Shown here piece after piece: positions 51,225 to 60,453 of a stretch of 64,000 nucleotides of DNA (the first letter of the stretch is position 1; each line of letters starts with the position of its first letter). Under the pieces are notes generated by a model. The model saw nothing but the letters and a program-made list of their open reading frames with translations, had not been told where the DNA came from and made no database searches. This DNA comes from Persicitalea jodogahamensis (lineage in GTDB: Bacteria > Bacteroidota > Bacteroidia > Cytophagales > Spirosomataceae), in NCBI RefSeq assembly GCF_014651615.1, contig NZ_BMXF01000003.1, positions 124,001 to 188,000 of the forward strand, written 5' to 3'. The translations under genes were made by a program, and so were the position numbers.

Positions 51225-52112
51225 ATGCCATTCCCAAAAAAAGTATTACTCGTCATCAACCCTATTGCGGGAACTGAGGATAAAGATGAATTGATTGAAA
51301 ACATCCGCGAAATGTCGGCAAGCCGGGGATTTGCGCTGGAAGTTTACAAAACCGATGGTGAAAACGATCGCAAGGCTATCGAAAAGATCATGGATGACTT
51401 CCAGCCTGACCGCGTGCTGGTGGCGGGCGGCGATGGCACGATCAACCAGATCGCCGATATCTTGCGTGACTACGACACTGTGATGGGATTGCTGCCGCTG
51501 GGCTCGGCCAATGGATTAGCCACCAACCTGGGGTTGCCAACCGATATTGAAGAGGGGATAGAGGTAGCCCTGGGCGAACATACATTTTGTCTGGATGGAC
51601 TTTTGCTCAATGGCCATCTCGGTCTGCACCTCAGTGACCTGGGCCTGAATGCCCGCCTCGTCAAGAATTATGAAGAAGGGAGTGTGCGGGGCAAATGGGG
51701 GTACGCCAAGGAAGTTATCCACACGCTCAGCGAGCATGAACTTTTCAGGGTGCGGATCACGACGGATACTGAAACGTATGAGACCGAGGCGACCATAATT
51801 ATTATTGGGAACGCTACCATGTACGGTACGGGTGTGGTTGTCAATCCCGGCGGTGATATGTGCGACGGACACTTTGAAATTATCACGGCCACACATTTCG
51901 ATTTCATCGAACTTGCCAAGCTCTTGGCTGGAAGCACTGAGCTGGACCCGGAGGTCGTGAAAATAAGCAGGGCCACGCGCGCCGAGATCGAATGCCTCGA
52001 CCAAAAGGTACTTTTCCAGGTGGACGGGGAGTTTCTCGGCTCGGTCAATCGGGTGAAGGCTCAGGTTCTGCCTGCCTTACTCACCATAGCCGTGCCCGAT
52101 AGGGAATCATGA
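51225..52112 (+). CDS. Diacylglycerol-kinase-family lipid kinase (YegS/DagK type)
   Basis: A 295-residue cytosolic kinase: VLLVINPIAG at the start, nucleotide-binding VAGGDGTINQIAD (G68-G-D-G-T72), GLLPLGSANGLATNLG, then a beta-sandwich C-terminal domain with VVVNPGGDMCDGHFEI and FQVDGEF. These motifs define the DAGK catalytic family whose members phosphorylate diacylglycerol, ceramide, sphingoid bases or undecaprenol. Sphingolipids occur in many Bacteroidota, so a sphingoid substrate is also possible. Paired head-to-head with an App1 phosphatase gene. Confidence 0.92.
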   Translation: MPFPKKVLLVINPIAGTEDKDELIENIREMSASRGFALEVYKTDGENDRKAIEKIMDDFQPDRVLVAGGDGTINQIADILRDYDTVMGLLPLGSANGLATNLGLPTDIEEGIEVALGEHTFCLDGLLLNGHLGLHLSDLGLNARLVKNYEEGSVRGKWGYAKEVIHTLSEHELFRVRITTDTETYETEATIIIIGNATMYGTGVVVNPGGDMCDGHFEIITATHFDFIELAKLLAGSTELDPEVVKISRATRAEIECLDQKVLFQVDGEFLGSVNRVKAQVLPALLTIAVPDRES

Positions 52113-52124
52113 ACCTTTGAATAC

Positions 52125-52164
52125 AAATGATGTGCACGGGGGGGTATCTCCCTGCACATTATTT
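52125..52164. terminator. Bidirectional terminator between convergent genes
   Basis: A 12-bp outer stem with one G-T wobble (52125-52136 with 52153-52164, AAATGATGTGCA and TGCACATTATTT), extended inside by G/C pairing, separates the lipid kinase from the convergent Nudix gene; A/T runs flank it on both sides. Confidence 0.75.
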
Positions 52165-52171
52165 ATTTTGT

Positions 52172-52855
52172 CTATTTCAGATTTCCCTGCATGCGGTGCA
52201 GGCGATCCGCTACGTAGCGGATCGAACTGAACGAGTTGACCAGCACTTTCTGTACATCGGGATAAGCCAGCCATTCAAGGCGTTCGATGTCCTCTTCGGC
52301 CTGGGGTTTCATCGTGGTATCGTTTTGACATTCCAGCACATACCATTTCGTTCGTTTCAGGATACGACTGTTTTGCAACGTGTACGTATGCCAGGTAGTG
52401 CAGATTTTCCCCTTCACCTTTGCTTTCACGCCTGTTTCTTCCTCAATCTCCCGGACAGCGGCGGTGCGGGAGCTCTCTCCGCGATCGAGCTTGCCCTTTG
52501 GTAAGTCCCATTTTTTTCGCCTGAACATCAGCAGCCACTGGTTGTTTTTTAATACGACCCCACCAGCCGCTTTGATCACCTTGAATTGACCTTTGACTTT
52601 TGCCTCGATTTCTTTTTTGTTCTTGCCCACGATCGTCACCGAAAGCAAATCTTCGGGATGCTGGTCAAGTCGCTCGACGACCTGCACAGTCAAAGCGGAA
52701 GTGGCGTTGAGCAACAGCACATGACCCCTGAAGTCGGCAGCTTTGAACTTGGAGAGCCGCAAATCTACAATATGATCGTAGTGCGGGGTGTCCGCTTCTT
52801 CCAGTTCAGTCGGGTGAATGATGTAGAAAGGGCGGTCGTTTAAGAACAGGATCAT
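52172..52855 (-). CDS. Nudix hydrolase
   Basis: A 227-residue cytosolic protein. The N-terminal ~90 residues (MILFLNDRPFYIIH, later LLSVTIVGKNKKEIEAKV) are not Nudix; the Nudix fold starts around 94 with AAGGVVLKNNQWLLMFR and contains a complete Nudix box from G121 to V143 (G-x5-E-x7-REVEEETG pattern as GKLDRGESSRTAA then REIEEETGV). Substrates range from nucleoside diphosphate derivatives to capped RNA; none can be fixed here. The frame opens at 52882, but the ATG at 52855 is the better start. Confidence 0.9.
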   Translation of the reverse strand: MILFLNDRPFYIIHPTELEEADTPHYDHIVDLRLSKFKAADFRGHVLLLNATSALTVQVVERLDQHPEDLLSVTIVGKNKKEIEAKVKGQFKVIKAAGGVVLKNNQWLLMFRRKKWDLPKGKLDRGESSRTAAVREIEEETGVKAKVKGKICTTWHTYTLQNSRILKRTKWYVLECQNDTTMKPQAEEDIERLEWLAYPDVQKVLVNSFSSIRYVADRLHRMQGNLK

Positions 52856-52922
52856 GGTATGGGGGATCAATGAATTTGCCAAAATTAAGTAAAGACTTTT
52901 CTTAGTGGGCAGGTATTATTGA

Positions 52923-52930
52923 TAAATTTG
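52923..52930 (+). promoter_or_regulatory. Candidate -7 box for the CNNM/CorC-type gene
   Basis: TAAATTTG matches TAnnTTTG and lies 23 bases before the TTG start at 52954. A -33 box is unclear, only a T-rich tract near 52897. Weak support. Confidence 0.3.
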
Positions 52931-52953
52931 CGCTTAAATCAACCCAATCCTCA

Positions 52954-54255
52954 TTGGAACTTCTGATCATCCTGTTGCTGGTGCTGCTCAATGGCGTTTT
53001 CTCCATGTCCGAAATCGCCCTGGTTTCCTCCCGTAAGTCGCGCCTCGAAGCTTTCGCCCGCAACGGCGACAAAAAGGCCAAGGCAGCTCTGGCCCTGGCC
53101 AATTCACCTAACCGATTTCTCTCGACCGTTCAAATCGGTATCACCCTTATCGGTATCCTGACCGGCGTATATAGTGGCGACAAGATCACCTCTGATCTGG
53201 AAGCATTTCTGGGGCAAATCCCCCTCCTTGCTCCCTACCAGCATAGTCTGGCGGTTGGGATGGTCGTATTGCTGATCACCTTTTTATCCCTGGTACTTGG
53301 CGAGCTGGTGCCGAAGCGCATCGGCATGTCCAATCCGGAAGGCATTGCCAAAATGGTGGCGAAGCCGATGAACATCCTTTCCAAGATCACGGCCCCTTTC
53401 ATTTCTTTGCTCGGGTTCGCCAGCGATTTGTTGATCCGGATTTTGAATATCAAACAAAACGATAGCGCAGTCACGGAGGAAGAAATCAAAAGCCTGATTC
53501 AGGAAGGTACTTCGGGCGGGGTGTTCGAAGAAATCGAGCAGGAGATAGTTCACAACGTCTTTCAACTGGGCGACCGCCGCGTAACTTCCCTTATGACCAA
53601 CCGGCAGGAAATAGTATGGCTGGATCTGGAAGACAGCGTGGAAGAAAACAAGGAAAAGGTATTCGAAAGCAAGCACGCGGTGTATCCGCTGTGTAAGGGA
53701 ACCGTGGACAATGTACTCGGCCTGGTCTATATCAAAGACCTGATCGGGGCGGATGTGGACGAACGACTGGCTAATCTGCAAAAAATCAAAAGAGAACCGC
53801 TGTACCTTCCTGAAAGCAACCGGGCTTATCAGGCGCTGGAAAAATTTAAGGAACACCGGGTGTTTTTTGGCCTGATCGTGGACGAGTACGGCGGTTTGAT
53901 GGGCGTGGTCACCATGCACGACATCATGGATGCGCTGGTAGGGGATATTTCAGAAATCGATGAGTTTGAGGCGGAGATCACCGAGCGTGAAGACGGTACT
54001 TTCCTCATTGATGCCCAGCTTCCATTCGACGATTTTATTCAGTACTTTGAGCTGACCGTCAACGATACGGAAAGGAAAGAACTGGTTGGATTCAACACCC
54101 TGGGAGGTTTTGCCCTGCATGTGTTGGAAGACATTCCCGAAACAGGGGAAACCTTCAGTTGGAAAGAGTTCGACTTTGAAATTATAGATATGGACAAAAG
54201 CCGTATCGACAAGATCCTGGTAAAGCAAAACGACATAATAGAACCCGAAGAATAA
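52954..54255 (+). CDS. CNNM/CorC-type membrane protein (hemolysin-family name)
   Basis: A 433-residue protein with a TTG start. The N-terminal CNNM/DUF21 domain has helices at ~2-22, 50-70, 88-112 and 125-145, with the acidic LVLGELVPKRIG signature; two CBS domains follow (~200-330: VTSLMTNRQEIVWLDLEDS, VLGLVYIKDLIG, FGLIVDEYGGLMGVVTMHDI) and a C-terminal CorC_HlyC domain (~345-430). The family is linked to Mg2+/Co2+ efflux; the hemolysin label is historical and does not imply a toxin. Its stop is immediately followed by the pyrE start codon. Confidence 0.93.
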   Translation: MELLIILLLVLLNGVFSMSEIALVSSRKSRLEAFARNGDKKAKAALALANSPNRFLSTVQIGITLIGILTGVYSGDKITSDLEAFLGQIPLLAPYQHSLAVGMVVLLITFLSLVLGELVPKRIGMSNPEGIAKMVAKPMNILSKITAPFISLLGFASDLLIRILNIKQNDSAVTEEEIKSLIQEGTSGGVFEEIEQEIVHNVFQLGDRRVTSLMTNRQEIVWLDLEDSVEENKEKVFESKHAVYPLCKGTVDNVLGLVYIKDLIGADVDERLANLQKIKREPLYLPESNRAYQALEKFKEHRVFFGLIVDEYGGLMGVVTMHDIMDALVGDISEIDEFEAEITEREDGTFLIDAQLPFDDFIQYFELTVNDTERKELVGFNTLGGFALHVLEDIPETGETFSWKEFDFEIIDMDKSRIDKILVKQNDIIEPEE

Positions 54256-54900
54256 ATGAAGCCGATCGACACTCAAATTGCCCGGCGCGTGGCCGCGCTG
54301 CTACTGGAAGCCAAAGCCATCAAGCTTAGCCCCCGAAACCCTTTTCAATGGAGTTCGGGCTGGCTGTCGCCTATATACTGTGACAATCGCGTGTCCCTTT
54401 CGTATCCCGCCGCCCGGACCTACATCAAAGAGCAACTCGCTGCCTTGGTTAAAAGCCGTTTTCCCGAGGCAGAGGCGATAGCGGGGGTGGCCACGGCGGG
54501 CATCGCGCAGGGCGCCCTGATCTCCGATTTTCTGGAATTGCCCTTTGCTTATGTCCGTCCCGAACCCAAGAAGCATGGGATGGGCAACCAGATTGAAGGG
54601 CGTTTGGAAAAAGGGCAAAAGGTAGTATTGGTCGAAGACCTGATTTCTACAGGTGGCAGCTCTCTCAAGGTGGTAGATGCCCTCCGGCAGGCAGAGGTCG
54701 AGGTTGTGGGAATGGTGGCTATATTCACCTATGGATTCGAGGTGGCTGCCCAGAATTTCGCTGGTAAAAACATGGATCTGGCAGTATTGAGCGATTACAG
54801 CCACCTGATCGAAGTGGCCCTTTCCGAAGGCCACATCCGGCAGGACGAGGTGGAGAAGCTGGCTGACTGGCGCAAATCGCCCGAATCCTGGGGACGTTAA
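54256..54900 (+). CDS. pyrE: Orotate phosphoribosyltransferase
   Basis: A 214-residue type-I phosphoribosyltransferase catalysing orotate + PRPP to OMP in pyrimidine synthesis. Typical elements are FQWSSGWLSPIYCDNR near the start, AGVATAGIAQGALI, the Lys pair in YVRPEPKKHGMGN of the flexible loop, and the PRPP-binding VVLVEDLISTGGSSLKVVDAL. The length fits the family (about 210). It follows the upstream stop codon with zero spacing, so translation is probably coupled to the CNNM-type protein. Confidence 0.96.
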   Translation: MKPIDTQIARRVAALLLEAKAIKLSPRNPFQWSSGWLSPIYCDNRVSLSYPAARTYIKEQLAALVKSRFPEAEAIAGVATAGIAQGALISDFLELPFAYVRPEPKKHGMGNQIEGRLEKGQKVVLVEDLISTGGSSLKVVDALRQAEVEVVGMVAIFTYGFEVAAQNFAGKNMDLAVLSDYSHLIEVALSEGHIRQDEVEKLADWRKSPESWGR

Positions 54901-54995
54901 TTACAGGAACTTAGCCGTACTTTCCTGGTCGGCTTTGCCGAAGCCTATTTTTGTGGCTAACTTGGTTGTTTATTTCTGAATCCAAGCCGATCGCC

Positions 54996-57089
54996 GTGAT
55001 TGATGTTTCGCATCCCTTTTTTGACACCAACCTGAGTTGGCTCTCCTACAATTACCGATTGCTTCTGGAAGCGGAAGACGAGTCCGTCCCTGCCACCGAG
55101 CGATTGCGGCACCTGGCCGGCTATTCCTATCAGATTGACGAGTTTTTCCGAAGCAGAATTCCGCTCCTGAATGCAATGCGTGGGGTGAGCAAGGATATCC
55201 TTGACAAACTCAACCTGTATCCCGATACGCTGCTCGAACATATTCTCGAAACCGTAGAAAATCAGCTCACCAAGTTTGATGAAATACTCTCCAGTGGCGT
55301 GGTGCCAGCCTTGCTCGAAGGGGATTTGCATTTATATTTTAAGGAGCCTTTCAGGGAAGAGCACCGGGACTTTGTAAGCAGTTTTTTTGTCGAAAAAGTA
55401 TTCCGGCACGTGCAGCCCGTATTTCTGGAAGGCCGGCGCAGTGCGAAAATCACTTTTTTCGAGCCCGACGCACTTTATTTCGTGCTGCGTCTGTTGCGGC
55501 GTGGTGAGCCCGGCGAACCCTGGTTTGCCTATGTGAATATTCCGGTCGGAGAAGTGGGGCGGTTCGTGAAACTACCTAAACTGGATGGTCAAAAGCACGT
55601 AGCTTTTCTGGACGATATCGTACTGGCAAACATGAAAATGCTTTTTCCGGGTTACGAGGTACAGGACTGCTTTGCCCTGCGCGTTGAACGGGAGTCTGAA
55701 CTCGCCGTCGATGACGAATTTCCGGCGGCCGTAACACAACGGATCACCCGGCAGCTCGAGAAGAAGAATTATGTCCTGCCCCACCAGTACTTTTGTGAGA
55801 TGGGTATGCCGGCAGAAATGAAAGCGTATCTTTCGGATCGCCTGGGCATCCAGGTCGCCGAGTTCTACGAACGCGGGAAGTACCTGTATTATCAGGATTT
55901 CAAAGCTTTTCCTTCGACGGGTAAGAAACTGGAATACACCCATCAGAAGGCTGTTCCGCACGCGGAACTCCGGGCGGGTGAATCAATTTTCGACGTCCTC
56001 AACCGCAGCGACCAGCTGCTGCATCTCCCTTATCATTCCATCGACCCGGTGGTGCGCTTTTTCAACGAGGCTGCGGTGGACCCCTATGTGCGGGAGATCT
56101 ATGTGTCGCTGTACAAAATCCATGCACATTCCTTTCTGGTGAATTCGCTGATCAGCGCAGCCCGGAATGGCAAGCGGGTGGTGGCATTTGCGGAGTTAAA
56201 TCCCAAGTTTGACATCCATGAGAACATTCACTGGGCTAGGAAAATGAAGGATGCCGGGGTGAAGATCATTTTTAGCTTGCCAGGACTGAAAGTACACGCC
56301 AAAATTGCTCTCATCAAGCGGAAGGTCAAGAAAGGATGGGATCGGTATGCTTATTTGGGAACCGGAGGTTTTTACCGCATGACCTCCCGCGAATTTGTGG
56401 ATCACGCGCTGCTGACCAGCCACCGGGAAATCACCAATGAACTCGAATTGCTCTTTGGATATCTGGTCACCAGAGACGTGCCCAGCAAGTTCAAATACTT
56501 GCCTTTCAACTACCTGATGGTGTCGCAGTTCAATATGAACAAGAAGATCATCGAATTGATCGACCGCGAAGTGAAGAATAGCCGTTCGGGTTTGAAAGCT
56601 GCCGTGACCGTCAAAATCAACCAATTGCAGGATCAGTCGATGATTGCCAAACTCTACCAGGCTGGACAAGCCGGAGTGGAAATCCAAATCATCGTGAGCG
56701 ATTGCTGTTGCCTGATTCCCGAACTACCCACAATCAGTGACAATATTACCGTGACCCGCCTCGTGGACCGTTACGCGGAAAATTCCCGGATATTCTATTT
56801 CTATAACCGTGGCAAGGAGGAGATTTTTCTGTCCTCCGGTGATTGGACATTCCGCAACCTGCATCACCGTATCGATGTTGGTTTTCCGATTCTGGACGAT
56901 TATTTGAGGTCACAACTATTGCAGGTTCTTCGCAACTACCTGGCGGATAATCAGAAATCTGTCAAACTTGACACCTACCAGAATAATCATCCTATTGTTT
57001 CGGATAGCCAGAAAGTTCGGGCTCAGGAAGCCAACTACCGCCTCACGGAGCGGGTCGAACACCGGACGCCCAGGCTTTTCAACTTGTAA
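54996..57089 (+). CDS. ppk1: Polyphosphate kinase (PPK1 family, divergent)
   Basis: A ~697-residue PPK1-like protein. The family framework is clear: NLSWLSYNYRLLLEAED, then SYQIDEFFRSR (usual SSNLDEFF), LLHLPYHSIDPVVRF, GLKVHAK with the catalytic His, SDNITVTRLVDRY, and FLSSGDWTFRNLHHRIDV. Several active-site positions differ from the canonical form: SLYK for TLYR, NPKFDIHENIHWA for ARFDE-type, LGTGGFY for TGNFN, and VDHALLT for TDY-type. It may be a functionally shifted PPK1. The start is uncertain: GTG at 54996 places NLSW near the N-terminus, while a TTG at 54951 would add 15 residues. Confidence 0.87.
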   Translation: MIDVSHPFFDTNLSWLSYNYRLLLEAEDESVPATERLRHLAGYSYQIDEFFRSRIPLLNAMRGVSKDILDKLNLYPDTLLEHILETVENQLTKFDEILSSGVVPALLEGDLHLYFKEPFREEHRDFVSSFFVEKVFRHVQPVFLEGRRSAKITFFEPDALYFVLRLLRRGEPGEPWFAYVNIPVGEVGRFVKLPKLDGQKHVAFLDDIVLANMKMLFPGYEVQDCFALRVERESELAVDDEFPAAVTQRITRQLEKKNYVLPHQYFCEMGMPAEMKAYLSDRLGIQVAEFYERGKYLYYQDFKAFPSTGKKLEYTHQKAVPHAELRAGESIFDVLNRSDQLLHLPYHSIDPVVRFFNEAAVDPYVREIYVSLYKIHAHSFLVNSLISAARNGKRVVAFAELNPKFDIHENIHWARKMKDAGVKIIFSLPGLKVHAKIALIKRKVKKGWDRYAYLGTGGFYRMTSREFVDHALLTSHREITNELELLFGYLVTRDVPSKFKYLPFNYLMVSQFNMNKKIIELIDREVKNSRSGLKAAVTVKINQLQDQSMIAKLYQAGQAGVEIQIIVSDCCCLIPELPTISDNITVTRLVDRYAENSRIFYFYNRGKEEIFLSSGDWTFRNLHHRIDVGFPILDDYLRSQLLQVLRNYLADNQKSVKLDTYQNNHPIVSDSQKVRAQEANYRLTERVEHRTPRLFNL

Positions 57090-57143
57090 AGGCCTGACTA
57101 TCGGGAGTATTGACTTGGAAGGGTACGTTGGGTTGAATTCTTG

Positions 57144-58067
57144 TCACATCGTCAGCATTGCTGCGCCGAACACACCCGCCGAATCACCAAGCTTGGGGCG
57201 GAGGATCGGAGTAGTGAACGTGGGATTGAAAACGTATTTCTCTGCCCTCTTGGGGCCTTCGGTATAAAGAAGATCGATATTTCCCACGCCGCCACCAACG
57301 ACAATGGCATCAGGGTCCAGTACATTGGTAAGGGTGGTAAGGCCTTGCCCAAACTTTTCGAGAAGCCTCTCGATCGTAGCTGTCGCATGAGGGTCCGTAC
57401 CAGCCAAATGCCTTTCCAGAATAACGGGTAGTTTCAAAGATTCCCCGCTCTGATTTTTATAGAATCGTTGAAGCGCCGGGCCTGAAAGTACCTGTTCCAC
57501 GCAGCCGTTTTTTCCGCAATAGCACGGATCACCGCCCTCTTCCAGGACATTATGGCCCCATTCACCCCCAACGCCCTGTAAACCATTCAGTACAAACGCC
57601 TTTCCGTCATTGCCCCGAATTACAATGCCTCCACCTACCCCGGTACCCATGATTATACCGAAAACCAAGCGGTAGTTAGGGATCACATCTTGCACAATGC
57701 CCATTTGGGCTTCGGCCAGGGCGAAGCAGTTGGCGTCGTTGGCAATCATTACCGGAAAGCCCAGCGCTTTTTGCAGATCGTCCAGTAGGGGCTGGCCGTT
57801 GAGGCAGGTCGTGTTGCAGTTCTTCATTGTCCTCGTAGAAGGGTCCACTGTGCCCGGTGTACCCACGCCCAACTTCTCGGGTATCAGGCCCGTTTCGCTC
57901 TGCATTAGTTTGACCATCGTTATGATTCTGCTGACGATGTGATGATACCCATGCTGAGCTTCCGTGTCGATGCGGTGCCGAAAAATAACCGAGTCGGGTG
58001 AGGGCTTCGTAAGAATTACTCCTTCAATTTTGGTCCCACCCAGGTCGATTCCCCAATAATTACTCAT
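57144..58067 (-). CDS. ROK-family sugar kinase
   Basis: A 307-residue ROK protein without a DNA-binding domain, so a kinase rather than a repressor. It has the ATP-binding WGIDLGGTKIEGV, catalytic Asp in IANDANCFALAEA, GVGGGIVI, and the zinc site CYCGKNGCVE with an upstream His in GEWGHN. Likely substrates are glucose, fructose or N-acetyl sugars. It is convergent with ppk1 (54 bases apart) and divergent from the peroxiredoxin gene. Confidence 0.92.
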   Translation of the reverse strand: MSNYWGIDLGGTKIEGVILTKPSPDSVIFRHRIDTEAQHGYHHIVSRIITMVKLMQSETGLIPEKLGVGTPGTVDPSTRTMKNCNTTCLNGQPLLDDLQKALGFPVMIANDANCFALAEAQMGIVQDVIPNYRLVFGIIMGTGVGGGIVIRGNDGKAFVLNGLQGVGGEWGHNVLEEGGDPCYCGKNGCVEQVLSGPALQRFYKNQSGESLKLPVILERHLAGTDPHATATIERLLEKFGQGLTTLTNVLDPDAIVVGGGVGNIDLLYTEGPKRAEKYVFNPTFTTPILRPKLGDSAGVFGAAMLTM

Positions 58068-58169
58068 TCGAAATGTTGATGTTTATTCCCGCTGCCGGGT
58101 TGCGATTGATTTGGCCAGATATTAGTATAGCACCTATTTTCAAACTTAATTAAAAATAGCAAGAATACT

Positions 58170-58637
58170 ATGACGATTGAAAAAGGAAGTAAGGCTCCGA
58201 ATTTTACTCTGTACAATTCAGAGAAGAAGCAGGTATCACTCAAAGACCTTAAAGGGAAGAATGTTGTAATCCACTTCTTCCCGATGGCATTCACCGGAAC
58301 TTGTACCGAACAGCTTTGCACTATGCGGGACGACTTGTCCAGTTACAAAAATCTGGGCGCCGAAGTGTTGGGGATTTCGGTAGACTCGCCGTTTACCCTG
58401 GCAAAATTTAAAGAAGAGCAAAAATACAACTTCGATCTGCTCTCTGATTTTAACAAAGAGGCGTCTCCCGAATACGGCGCCTTTTACGAAGAGTTTGCGC
58501 TTGGATTGAAAGGCGTGTCCAAACGGGCTGCTTTCGTGGTTGACAAAGAAGGCACCGTTCAATACGCTGAAATTCTGGAAGACGCCGGAAAACTACCCGA
58601 TTTTGATAAGGTGAAGGAGGTGTTGACTAATTTATAG
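58170..58637 (+). CDS. Peroxiredoxin (AhpC/TSA, BCP/AhpE-like)
   Basis: A 155-residue thiol peroxidase. The active-site segment FFPMAFTGTCTEQLC carries the peroxidatic Cys C45 (FTGTC) with C50 five residues on, the arrangement of some BCP/PrxQ-type enzymes; the catalytic Thr is T42 and the Arg is expected near KGVSKRAAFVV. It would reduce H2O2 and organic peroxides using thioredoxin or a similar donor. Single gene with its own terminator. Confidence 0.92.
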   Translation: MTIEKGSKAPNFTLYNSEKKQVSLKDLKGKNVVIHFFPMAFTGTCTEQLCTMRDDLSSYKNLGAEVLGISVDSPFTLAKFKEEQKYNFDLLSDFNKEASPEYGAFYEEFALGLKGVSKRAAFVVDKEGTVQYAEILEDAGKLPDFDKVKEVLTNL

Positions 58638-58678
58638 GCGGAAAACCCGGAATAGGCCTTTTCGGTAAAAAACATGAG

Positions 58679-58720
58679 TCAGGAGCAAATGCCGGTAGGT
58701 AAACGCTCCTGATTTTTTTT
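58679..58720 (+). terminator. Intrinsic terminator after the peroxiredoxin
   Basis: Stem TCAGGAGC/GCTCCTGA (58679-58686 with 58705-58712), 18-base loop, then eight consecutive T residues to 58720. Confidence 0.85.
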
Positions 58721-58729
58721 CTAACAGCG

Positions 58730-58760
58730 TTTGGAAAACCTGAACTATCCCTTATATTTG
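58730..58760 (+). promoter_or_regulatory. Bacteroidota promoter of the TetR gene
   Basis: TTTG at 58730-58733 and TATATTTG at 58753-58760 are separated by 19 bases, an exact fit to TTTG-N19-TAnnTTTG. The start codon of the TetR gene is 47 bases past the -7 box, and the preceding terminator ends just upstream. Confidence 0.72.
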
Positions 58761-58807
58761 AAAGCAATCGCTCTAATCCATTCATAAAATCAAAACAATA
58801 AGTACAC

Positions 58808-59401
58808 ATGGGAATTGTAGAACGTCGTGAACGGCTCAAAAAGCAGGTTCGGAGCGACATCCTCAAGACCGCCAGAGATATAGCCCGAGAGGAAGGCTGG
58901 CAGGGGGTGTCTATCCGTAAGATTGCCGATGTTATCGAATACAGTCCTCCGATCATCTACGAATATTTTGATAGCAAAGATAAGTTACTTGAAACGATTC
59001 GAATTGCAGGATTTGAGGAGTTGAGAGGAGAGTTTGACCGGATCAAAGAAGTATACCGGGACCCTGAAAAACAACTTGTGGAGGTTGCGCAGTCGATCTG
59101 GAACTTTTCCGTCGAACAACCGGAAGTCTTTCAGGTGATGTTTAATCAGGATGGTGCTTTTGTCCAGTCCAAGAAAGTATACCAGCAGGAGCTGGACATC
59201 ACCAATAATCCGGTCTGGGAAATGATCGCCCGGCTCCGTCCGAAAGCCGGGGAGAAAGTGAGCATGACGTACTATGAATGGTGGTGCCTTACCTACGGGT
59301 TCATATCCATTACCATGACCACTCAGCCCAAGCATGCAATTGCCAAGGTAGAATCAATCTATATGGAAGGCGTGAGAAGGTTTATCCGTAGTATTATGTA
59401 G
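58808..59401 (+). CDS. TetR/AcrR-family transcriptional regulator
   Basis: A 197-residue regulator. The N-terminal helix-turn-helix (~15-65) reads ILKTARDIAREEGWQGVSIRKIADVIEYSPPIIYEYFDSKDKLL in parts, the classic TetR pattern with Tyr-Phe-x-x-Lys at the end; the C-terminal ligand/dimer domain is helical with a Trp/Tyr-rich segment (SMTYYEWWCLTYGF). The inducer is unknown. It ends 22 bases from the stop of the convergent serine acetyltransferase gene. Confidence 0.93.
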   Translation: MGIVERRERLKKQVRSDILKTARDIAREEGWQGVSIRKIADVIEYSPPIIYEYFDSKDKLLETIRIAGFEELRGEFDRIKEVYRDPEKQLVEVAQSIWNFSVEQPEVFQVMFNQDGAFVQSKKVYQQELDITNNPVWEMIARLRPKAGEKVSMTYYEWWCLTYGFISITMTTQPKHAIAKVESIYMEGVRRFIRSIM

Positions 59402-59423
59402 GTTTTTTGACAACCACTCCCAC

Positions 59424-60248
59424 CTAGGCGGGCTGAGGTTTAATCTCTACTTCACTCTGGTTGTAGACCTGAGAATAGGCAGGTACGCTCTGGGTAATCC
59501 AGGCGTTTCCGCCTACCACTGTTCCGTGCCCAATCACCGTTCTTCCGCCCAGAATGGTGGCATTCGCGTAAATCACGACCCGATCTTCGATGGTAGGGTG
59601 GCGCTTCTGACTCGCCAAAGACTTTGCCACATGCGTGGCTCCCAGAGTCACCCCCTGATAGATCATGACGTGGTTTCCGATCTCGGTCGTCTCGCCAATG
59701 ACTACGCCCGTTCCATGATCGATAAAAAAGGAATGGCCGATAATAGCCTTTGGATGGATGTCGATGCCCGTGAGGCTGTGCGCGTACTCCGTGAGCATCC
59801 GGGGAAGAAGCGGCACGTCACATTCCTCGAGTAGGTGTGCGATACGGTAGGTGGCAATAGCCATAAAACCTGGGTATACAGCAATCACTTCTTCCGTGCC
59901 AACCGAGGCAGGGTCGTTCTCGGTAATCTCGTTTGCATCCAAAAGTAAAAGCTCAAACACCTCCGGTAATCTTTCGAAAAATTTCTCGGTCACCTCGGCG
60001 GGCGTCGTTTCCAGCTTTTGGCCGAGCGGACGCAGCAAACAATCTAATTGTTGACGAATTTCCCCAAAAATATCAGCAGTATCTCGCTCATTCTCAAACT
60101 CCCGACAATCCTGTGTGATTGGAAACATGAAGTCGAGCAACCGGTGTAAAAACCGACCCGCTTCGTGTCGGGAGGGAAGACGGTACCTGTACTGTTGGTT
60201 CTGATCGGCGATTCGGTCAAAAAAATCTTGCTGCTGCTGCTGGGTCAT
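59424..60248 (-). CDS. cysE: Serine O-acetyltransferase (EpsC/CysE type)
   Basis: A 274-residue enzyme making O-acetylserine for cysteine synthesis. The N-terminal helical part (~1-160) is of the longer EpsC/plant-like type; the C-terminal left-handed beta-helix has hexapeptide repeats with [27 protein letters not shown], the catalytic His/Asp pair within [12 protein letters not shown] and [12 protein letters not shown], ending near SEVEIKP. With the two PLP enzymes at 45.9 and 48.5 kb it gives the window a sulfur-amino-acid theme, although the genes are not linked in one operon. Confidence 0.92.
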   Translation of the reverse strand: MTQQQQQDFFDRIADQNQQYRYRLPSRHEAGRFLHRLLDFMFPITQDCREFENERDTADIFGEIRQQLDCLLRPLGQKLETTPAEVTEKFFERLPEVFELLLLDANEITENDPASVGTEEVIAVYPGFMAIATYRIAHLLEECDVPLLPRMLTEYAHSLTGIDIHPKAIIGHSFFIDHGTGVVIGETTEIGNHVMIYQGVTLGATHVAKSLASQKRHPTIEDRVVIYANATILGGRTVIGHGTVVGGNAWITQSVPAYSQVYNQSEVEIKPQPA

Positions 60249-60453
60249 GGTATTTGGATCAATTGGACTTTAACGATACGGATGGTTTCCGTTGGCAAAC
60301 AAAGTAATTCGAAAAAACATTTTATCGTCAAAGCTTTCTTGTGCAAAATTAATGGAACAATTCTTGTAATATTGGTGTGAAACCCTATGACTAATATATG
60401 CGTAGGTATAATATGGGTTGGCTCATCTGAAATTCCTGCATCCTGAATTATTT

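Noticed and set aside
52954-54255. Hemolysin or toxin role
   Set aside because: The CNNM-CBS-CorC_HlyC architecture indicates a metal-transport-type membrane protein; the name is historical.
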